From assembly GCF_001570525.1 (NCBI RefSeq), contig NZ_BBXC01000008.1:523841-587840 (forward strand): a DNA stretch of 64,000 nucleotides, given 5' to 3'. Of the stretch, positions 59,201-64,000 are shown one piece after another. Every line of letters starts with the position of its first letter. The first letter of the stretch is position 1. Origin of the DNA: Herbidospora sakaeratensis. Its GTDB lineage: Bacteria > Actinomycetota > Actinomycetes > Streptosporangiales > Streptosporangiaceae. The notes below the pieces were generated by a model that saw only the letters and a program-made list of their open reading frames with translations, did no database searches and was not told where the DNA came from. The position numbers and the translations under genes are program-made.

Positions 59201-59856
59201 GACGGCTCGTCGCCGGTGGTGATCCGCTCGCCGCCGGCCTCGATCCAGGCGTGGAAGGTGTACGGGTCGGGCAGCACCCCGAAGCACCAGTCGGCGCGGC
59301 GGCCCCGGGAGCCCGCCCACAACACCGTCGCGAGCGAGATCTGCAGGCAGGCCGCCCGGCCGGGGAACCACCCGGCGGCGCGGGAGACGTCGGCGGCCAT
59401 CCGGCGGGCGGTCGCCGGATCGAGGGCCGGCCGGTTCCGGCCCGCGCGCAGGGCGAGCCGGTGGGCGACCTTGAACGGGAACACCACGAGCACCGCCGCC
59501 GCCACCGCCAGGAAGAGGGCCGCCCGGACACCCGGGCGGCCCGGCGGCCCGGCCGCCATCGGCACGTCGACCGGCTGGGCCCGGCCCGCTCGGGGCGGCG
59601 CGCCGCCGGGCGCGGCCACCGGCACCAGGCCGACCTGGTGGAGGTCGTCGAGCAGGGCGTCGACGTCGGCGCGCAGCCGCTCGCCCGGGACGGCCGGATA
59701 GCGGGAGGCCAGCGCGCTGACCGCGTCGTCGCGGGTGCCGCCCGAGCTCAGCACGCTCCAGGTCACCATGCCGGGCGGGTTCAGCACGTGGCACTCGCCC
59801 GTGCGGACGTCGACCAGGACGAGACCCCGCTCGTCGTCGGCCAGTTGGTAGATCAT
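59173..59856 (-). CDS. Lasso peptide B protein: RRE fused to leader peptidase
   Basis: The 227-residue protein joins a PqqD-like RiPP recognition element (1-~80: YQLADDERGLVLVDVRTGE, later LLDDLHQVGL) to a transglutaminase-like Cys protease (~105-227: AACLQISLATVLWAG with the Cys, then CFGVLPDPYTFHAWIEAGG with the His). A hydrophobic stretch (~112-137) lies before the protease, as in many B2 proteins. It binds the precursor leader and cleaves it so the cyclase can close the ring. ATG 59854-59856 overlaps the cyclase stop as ATGA, with GGAGGT upstream; GTG 59868 is less likely. Confidence 0.92.
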   Translation of the reverse strand: MIYQLADDERGLVLVDVRTGECHVLNPPGMVTWSVLSSGGTRDDAVSALASRYPAVPGERLRADVDALLDDLHQVGLVPVAAPGGAPPRAGRAQPVDVPMAAGPPGRPGVRAALFLAVAAAVLVVFPFKVAHRLALRAGRNRPALDPATARRMAADVSRAAGWFPGRAACLQISLATVLWAGSRGRRADWCFGVLPDPYTFHAWIEAGGERITTGDEPSYHRLRPLP

Positions 59857-61661
59857 CCGCGCAGCCACACCTCCAGGGCGACCAGCCGCCCGAGCGCGCT
59901 CAGGGGGACCGGCGCCCCGGCGTTCAACCGGGTCAGCGTGGTTCTGACGGCGGCCGGGTCGACCACCCCGAGGTCGGCCAGCCGGGAGTCGGCCAGCAGA
60001 CCGGTGATGCGCCGCCGGGCGGCGCGCGCGCCCGCGTACTCCTCGGCCTGGTAGGCGCCCTTGGTCCGGCGGGCCAGCACCACCTCGGGCACCAGGCCTC
60101 TCAGGGCGTCGGCCAACTGCGGCTTGGCCCTCGACGGATCGGGAATCGGTTCCGGACCGTCGAGAGCCGCCCTGACGACCGCGTCGTCGAGATAGGGGGC
60201 GTGCACCGGCACCCCGAGGCGGTCGCCGAGCGTGCGGAGGAACCGCTGCGCGTCGGCCGCCGAGCGGAGCGCGGCGAGGGTCGCGTGCCGGGCCGGGGTC
60301 ACCCCCTCCGGAAGCCTCCGCGCGGTGGCCGGGTCACCCGCGAGGTCGGCGAGGTCCTGTCTGATCCGGGGCGTCAACCATCCGGCGGCCTCACCCGCCA
60401 CACTCCACCAGCCGATGGCGTCGGCCGGTCCCGAGGCGTCGGCGATCGAGGGCCCGGTCAGCGAGCGGGCCAGCGAGCGGAGCGCCCGGCCGTGAGAGGT
60501 GGCGGCCAGGCGGGCCGCCCGCACCGCCAGGTCGAGCGCCGACGCCTGCCGCAACCGGCTCAGCCGGGCACTGTGGCTCGCCCATCTCCCCAGCTCACCC
60601 CGCCTGACGAGGGTGGCGAGATAGGAGGGCGGCGGCTGGAACAGCGCGTCCGCGCCTTCCCCGGTGAGATGAACAGCCCTCGCGGGAGCCCTCCGGCGGA
60701 CCCACTCGAGTCGCAGCGCCGCCCGCCGATGAGCCAGCATGCCGGGCGCCGGCCAGTCGAAGCCCGCCGGCGCCCTCCCACCGGCGGGACCGCCTGGGAC
60801 GAGCCAATCGCCTCCCATCGCCGCCCTCCCGTCAGGGCCGCCCGGCGCAGGCCAGTCGACTGCCGTCGTCGCCCTTCCATCACCCGGGCCGACCATGGCC
60901 GCCCTTCCGTGGGCCCCGGTGTCCGGCGCGTCGAGGATTCCCTGGTAGGGAAGCGTCTCCTCGTCTCCTCTCACCACGCTCAGCCTGATCCGGTCGCTCA
61001 GCGCCGCCGCTCGCCGAGCCGCGTCGAGGTCCGCCGCGGGGACCTGGTCGTGGTGGTAGACGACCGCGTCGACCGGCCCCTCGGCGGCGGCGAGGAACGC
61101 CAGGGAGGTCGAGTCGATGCCGCCGCTGAAGTCGGCGCTCACCCCCGGCCCCCGCCGGCGCACGGCTTCCACCAGCGCCTCGCGGAGCGGACCCACGGGG
61201 CCGTGGTGCGCATTCTCGTATCGGCCGACATCGGTGAAGAAGGAACGGCCCATTGTCAGCGCAAGCACATTCGGGGAGGCGATCTGAATCGCTGCCGAGA
61301 GCGGGTCGGGGGTGCGGGAATGGAGCGCGGCCAGGAGGGTCGCGTGATGGGCGATCAGGGTCTCGTGGCCGCGTACCGAGATATGGAAAGGGAATTGACC
61401 CGCGCGGTCGGTGTGGAGCTCGACTCCGTCGGCGGTGACCACGACACAGGAATAGGCCCCCGGCAGTTCCCGGACGGGGCCGGTCCGCAGTTCCCGGTCG
61501 CTCGCCAGCACGTGGCCGACGAAGACAACCCGCCCCCCGTCGCGGTCGACGGCTCTGAGCAGGCCCGATGGGGGAGATCCGTAGACCCTCACCGCCTCGG
61601 CCCCGGGCCGGACCGCTTCCCCGGGGAGCCCTGCGCCACCTTCCAGCCGCCCCCCGACCAT
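59853..61661 (-). CDS. Lasso peptide macrolactam synthetase (asparagine-synthetase-like)
   Basis: From ATG 61661 the protein has ~602 residues: an N-terminal glutamine-amidotransferase-like region without the nucleophilic Cys, then the ATP-binding SGGIDSTSLAFLAA of the Asn-synthetase domain, HLTGEGADALF, and APYLDDAVVRA near the end. This is the lasso C protein that adenylates the Asp/Glu side chain of the core and couples it to the N-terminal amine. The gene starts 19 bases after the precursor stop. It carries an internal, in-frame repeat (~250-310) not expected in the family. The exact start is uncertain because no strong ribosome binding site is seen. Confidence 0.9.
   Translation of the reverse strand: MVGGRLEGGAGLPGEAVRPGAEAVRVYGSPPSGLLRAVDRDGGRVVFVGHVLASDRELRTGPVRELPGAYSCVVVTADGVELHTDRAGQFPFHISVRGHETLIAHHATLLAALHSRTPDPLSAAIQIASPNVLALTMGRSFFTDVGRYENAHHGPVGPLREALVEAVRRRGPGVSADFSGGIDSTSLAFLAAAEGPVDAVVYHHDQVPAADLDAARRAAALSDRIRLSVVRGDEETLPYQGILDAPDTGAHGRAAMVGPGDGRATTAVDWPAPGGPDGRAAMGGDWLVPGGPAGGRAPAGFDWPAPGMLAHRRAALRLEWVRRRAPARAVHLTGEGADALFQPPPSYLATLVRRGELGRWASHSARLSRLRQASALDLAVRAARLAATSHGRALRSLARSLTGPSIADASGPADAIGWWSVAGEAAGWLTPRIRQDLADLAGDPATARRLPEGVTPARHATLAALRSAADAQRFLRTLGDRLGVPVHAPYLDDAVVRAALDGPEPIPDPSRAKPQLADALRGLVPEVVLARRTKGAYQAEEYAGARAARRRITGLLADSRLADLGVVDPAAVRTTLTRLNAGAPVPLSALGRLVALEVWLRG
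60739..60940. repeat. Imperfect tandem repeat inside the lasso cyclase gene
   Basis: The protein shows three imperfect 16-17-residue units with cores DWPAPGGP, DWLVPGGP and DWPAPGM, separated by GRAAMGG- or GGRAPAGF-like spacers. At DNA level the segment GGCCAGTCGA recurs 99 bases apart (60751, 60850). It lies between the ATP site and the HLTGEGADALF motif, so it probably makes an extended surface loop. Confidence 0.75.
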
Positions 61662-61680
61662 CCGGATCAGGATTCCGAAA

Positions 61681-61824
61681 TCACCAGTAATAGTCGGAAT
61701 TCGCGTCGGCGTTTCCGCTGCTGGAGTTCCCGCCGAATAGATCGGTGACCCGGCCGAGGCGGATGAGGGTGGGCGGTTCATAGTCGGGCTCCGGCGAAGG
61801 CAGTTCGGGCCCCTCTGCTGACAT
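61681..61824 (-). CDS. Lasso peptide precursor (47 aa)
   Basis: ATG 61824, with AGGTGG at the right distance upstream, opens a 47-residue frame that is easily missed. The leader contains YEPPTLIRLG (15-24), the classical Y-x-x-P-x-L-x-x-x-G recognition motif of actinobacterial lasso leaders. If the core starts at the second Gly after DLF, it is GNSSSGNADANSDYYW: Gly1 to Asp9 would close a nine-residue ring, leaving the tail ANSDYYW. The usual Thr at leader position -2 is Phe here. The gene is followed by the cyclase (19-base gap) and then the fused B protein. The product identity is predicted, not shown. Confidence 0.93.
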   Translation of the reverse strand: MSAEGPELPSPEPDYEPPTLIRLGRVTDLFGGNSSSGNADANSDYYW

Positions 61825-61885
61825 GAATGACCACCTGTGCCTGTGAAGTGGGATACGGAAGAGACCAGAGTGACTCTACCGAGAG

Positions 61886-63043
61886 TCAGCGGAGATGGCC
61901 GATGAGCCCGAGAATCAGCGCCCCGTGGGCGGCGGCGTCCGGCTGGGCGAACCGCAGTTCCAGGTGGCGGGTCCACGCGGAGCGGCGGAGTTCCTGTTCG
62001 CACTCCGCCGCGACCAGCCGCAGGCCGGGGGCGAGCGGGCCGCCCAGCACGACCGCCTGGGTCTCCAGGGTGGCGGCGCTCTCGCGCAGGGCGCGGGCCA
62101 GCCTCTTCGCGGCGGCGGTGAGGGCCCACCGGCAGTCGGGGTCGCCGTCGCGGGCCCGGTCGATCAGGGCGCCGACGGAGGCGGGCGGCTCCTCCCCTCG
62201 GGCCCGGAGGCTCACGTACACCCCCTCGAGCACCGCCGGAACACTGATGTAACGTTCCAAACACCCCCTCTTTCCACACCAGCAGTCGAGCCCGCCGGGC
62301 TCGACCACCTGGTGCCCCACGCTGCCCGCCCGGCCGAGCGCGCCCCGCACCATGCGCGGCCCGACGACCAGCCCGCCGAGCACGTGCTCGGCGATCTCGA
62401 CGTAGAGCAGGGTCTCGTACGGATGGTGGTAGGTCTGCTCGTTCAGCGCGCCCAGCCGGGCGTCGGCGTCGACGACCACCTTGACCTCCCCGAAGACCTC
62501 GCCGAAGACCTCGCCGAACCGCGCCGAGAGCCGCCGGTGCAGGTCGGGCGCGGCGAACCAGGGCGACGGAGGCGAGGGCGACAGGTCGCGCGGGTCGACC
62601 GGCCACGGCACGGCCAGCCCGACCGTCGCCAGGTCGGCGGGTCCCCGCCCGATCGAACCGGCGAGCCCGGCCACCGCGTCGGCGGCGGCGTCGATCCAGG
62701 CGGCTCCGTCGCGCAGCCCCTGCCCGAGCGACACGAGCCGCACCTGCTCACGCGGCCAGTGGGGCAACCGGGCGGCCACGGTGACGTGGCGCGCGCCGAC
62801 CTGAATCCCGACGGCGACCCCGGTCACCGGCCGCAGGGCGACGGCCTCCTTCTTGCCGCCGTGGGCGATGCCGTCGTCGAGCAGCCGCTGCACCGCCGTG
62901 CTGACCGACGCGATCGACAGGCCGGTGCGCCTGGCGAGCTCGGTGCGCAGGCCGGAACGGCACATCAGCGCCCTGATGACCTGGAGGACGCTGTCGCTCC
63001 TGGCCTCCGGGTCGAGTAGGTCACGTGTCTCGTGCACGGGCAC
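61886..63043 (-). CDS. ROK-family transcriptional regulator
   Basis: The 385-residue protein has an N-terminal winged helix (~18-65: RTELARRTGLSIASVSTAVQ) and a ROK domain with the zinc-binding CWCGKRGCLE (~257-266). The ATPase/sugar motifs are degenerate, as in regulators rather than kinases. A 12-base repeat gives FGEVFGEVFGEV near residue 178. ROK regulators usually respond to sugars. It lies 61 bases upstream of the lasso precursor in the same direction, so it may control or be co-transcribed with it. The start is GTG 63043 without a clear ribosome binding site. Confidence 0.88.
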   Translation of the reverse strand: MPVHETRDLLDPEARSDSVLQVIRALMCRSGLRTELARRTGLSIASVSTAVQRLLDDGIAHGGKKEAVALRPVTGVAVGIQVGARHVTVAARLPHWPREQVRLVSLGQGLRDGAAWIDAAADAVAGLAGSIGRGPADLATVGLAVPWPVDPRDLSPSPPSPWFAAPDLHRRLSARFGEVFGEVFGEVKVVVDADARLGALNEQTYHHPYETLLYVEIAEHVLGGLVVGPRMVRGALGRAGSVGHQVVEPGGLDCWCGKRGCLERYISVPAVLEGVYVSLRARGEEPPASVGALIDRARDGDPDCRWALTAAAKRLARALRESAATLETQAVVLGGPLAPGLRLVAAECEQELRRSAWTRHLELRFAQPDAAAHGALILGLIGHLR

Positions 63044-63276
63044 CCCGCCGCCGAATTCGAATTACGAGTCGTGCCGCCTCGATCGTGACACAGCGAATTC
63101 ACCTCGAAAAGCGATCACACGGTGACATGTCGCCACATCACGGCCTACCTGGGGAGAGGTGGGGCGGTCGCTGGAGGTGACCACTGAAACTTGAAATTCC
63201 GTGATATCCATGGCCGAGCCGCCGCGACTCACAGTAGGTTCCCGGTTACGATTCGAGGTCAACCGGGGGAAATGTC
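63044..63276. promoter_or_regulatory. Divergent gap with a 14-bp near-palindrome
   Basis: This 233-base gap separates the ROK gene from the rightmost gene. GGTGACATGTCGCC (63121-63134) is a palindrome with one mismatched pair and could be an operator, for example for ROK autoregulation. A short frame on the minus strand (63062-63262) has no supporting features. Confidence 0.35.
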
Positions 63277-64000
63277 ATGCAGAATCCTTTTTTGCCGCGT
63301 GGCGTCCATCATCTGGCGATGCAGCTCGACGCGGTCATCGCCACCCGGCCGCGCCGGTCCGCCCTGCCCGCCCTGCTGCTCGGCGGACCGGCCGCCGGCG
63401 CGATCGTCGCCGGTTACCGCGACCGGCTGGTCGACCCCCGGTTCGCCCGCCGGAACGTCAGCCTCGTCCCCCACGCCTTCCTGACCGACGACGTGGCCGG
63501 CGCGCCGGAGCCGCACGTCCGGATCGTGCTCGACCTGGCCGGCCGCCTCGACCAGACGATGCCCCAGGGCAGCGGCGCCCTGCGGCTGCCGCTGCTGCGG
63601 ACCTGCGAGGCCGTGCTGGGCGCGGCGGCGACCGGCGGCGACCCGTCGGCCCGGCGCAGGGCCCTGCGTGACCGGCTCTACGAGGAGCTGACGCTCCGGC
63701 GTCCGTGGCTCGGCCACGCGCAGCGGGCCGCCGCGCACACCGGACAGGGCGTCTCCCTCGCCGCCGTCGCGCAGGCGATCCTGCAGGTGGTCGTGGTGGT
63801 GTTCCCCCGCTGGGTGTACGGCCTCTGGTTGTCACGACGGGCGCTGCACTGGGCCGGGGAACTGCTGGAGGCGCCCGACCGCAGGTTCCCGCACGCCGCG
63901 CTGGAGCTCACCGAGGGCGGCGGGCTGCGCGGCAACGCGGCGCTGGTCCAGGAGTTGCTGGTGACGGCGCTGCTCCGGGATCTCGACCGGGCCGCGCGGC
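63277..64000 (+). CDS. Unknown protein, N-terminal part, runs off the window
   Basis: ATG 63277 follows GGGGGAA (63266-63272), and the frame is open to the window edge (241 codons). The visible part begins MQNPFLPRGVHHLAMQLDAV and includes LPALLLGGPAAGAIVAGYRDRL and a hydrophobic stretch (~165-190, QAILQVVVVVFPRWVYGLW) that is probably a membrane helix or buried strand-helix. There is no true Walker A. I do not recognise the family. It is divergent from the ROK regulator. Confidence 0.6.
   Translation, partial: MQNPFLPRGVHHLAMQLDAVIATRPRRSALPALLLGGPAAGAIVAGYRDRLVDPRFARRNVSLVPHAFLTDDVAGAPEPHVRIVLDLAGRLDQTMPQGSGALRLPLLRTCEAVLGAAATGGDPSARRRALRDRLYEELTLRRPWLGHAQRAAAHTGQGVSLAAVAQAILQVVVVVFPRWVYGLWLSRRALHWAGELLEAPDRRFPHAALELTEGGGLRGNAALVQELLVTALLRDLDRAAR

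Noticed and set aside
63062-63262. 66-codon minus-strand frame upstream of the ROK gene
   Set aside because: No ribosome site, no conserved-looking sequence, and it covers a divergent promoter region.

Overview
The window is very GC-rich (about 70-77% in most lines) with dense, short-spaced genes. GTG/TTG starts, AfsR-like STAND ATPases, LuxR/LAL regulators, PAC2 and polyphosphate-glucokinase genes and many secreted glycosidases point to a filamentous actinomycete. The style fits Streptosporangiaceae or a relative, but that is inference; there is no rRNA or tRNA gene to place it.

Layout. 1-7.2 kb: a CopD fragment, a polytopic membrane protein, then a tightly coupled operon of a GH3 glycosidase, an S15-type hydrolase fused to an ABC ATPase, and an ABC permease. 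7.2-24 kb: an orphan class I terpene synthase, two STAND NTPases without a DNA-binding domain, an ankyrin protein, PAC2, an oxidoreductase, a tyrosine phosphatase, secreted SGNH and choice-of-anchor I proteins, a Ser/Thr kinase, a HAD hydrolase, and a lower-GC MFS gene that looks imported. 24-34 kb: HrpA helicase, a receiver-less winged-helix protein, a lipid kinase, a polyphosphate glucokinase with a roughly 245-residue Arg/Ser/Thr repeat tail, and a NarL-type two-component pair. 34.4-36.9 kb: a decayed NACHT ATPase.

37-55.6 kb is the most interesting part: a carbohydrate-linked biosynthetic locus. A secreted multi-domain glucanase-like enzyme, a four-gene NRPS operon, a GH3 glycosidase and a secreted discoidin-DUF1996 protein each follow a sigma70-like promoter whose start region carries a LacI-family palindrome. 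Three of these promoters have the 16-bp core TGGAGAGCGCTCTCCA (a fifth, upstream copy is also present), and the NRPS promoter has the 14-bp CebR/CelR-type TGGGAGCGCTCCCA. The NRPS operon encodes C-A-T-TE-MFS in one polypeptide, with a cysteine thioesterase and a predicted Asp A domain. It also encodes a free carrier protein, a GT1 glycosyltransferase and a C-A-T module with a predicted Gly A domain. The likely product is a small, possibly glycosylated peptide made when plant or fungal glucan breakdown products are present. No LacI regulator lies in the window.

55.7-64 kb: a LAL regulator, an unknown secreted protein, and a compact lasso-peptide cluster on the minus strand. The cluster has a 47-residue precursor (61681-61824), an asparagine-synthetase-like cyclase and a fused RRE-protease, with a ROK-family regulator directly upstream and no exporter in view. 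The last gene runs off the window.
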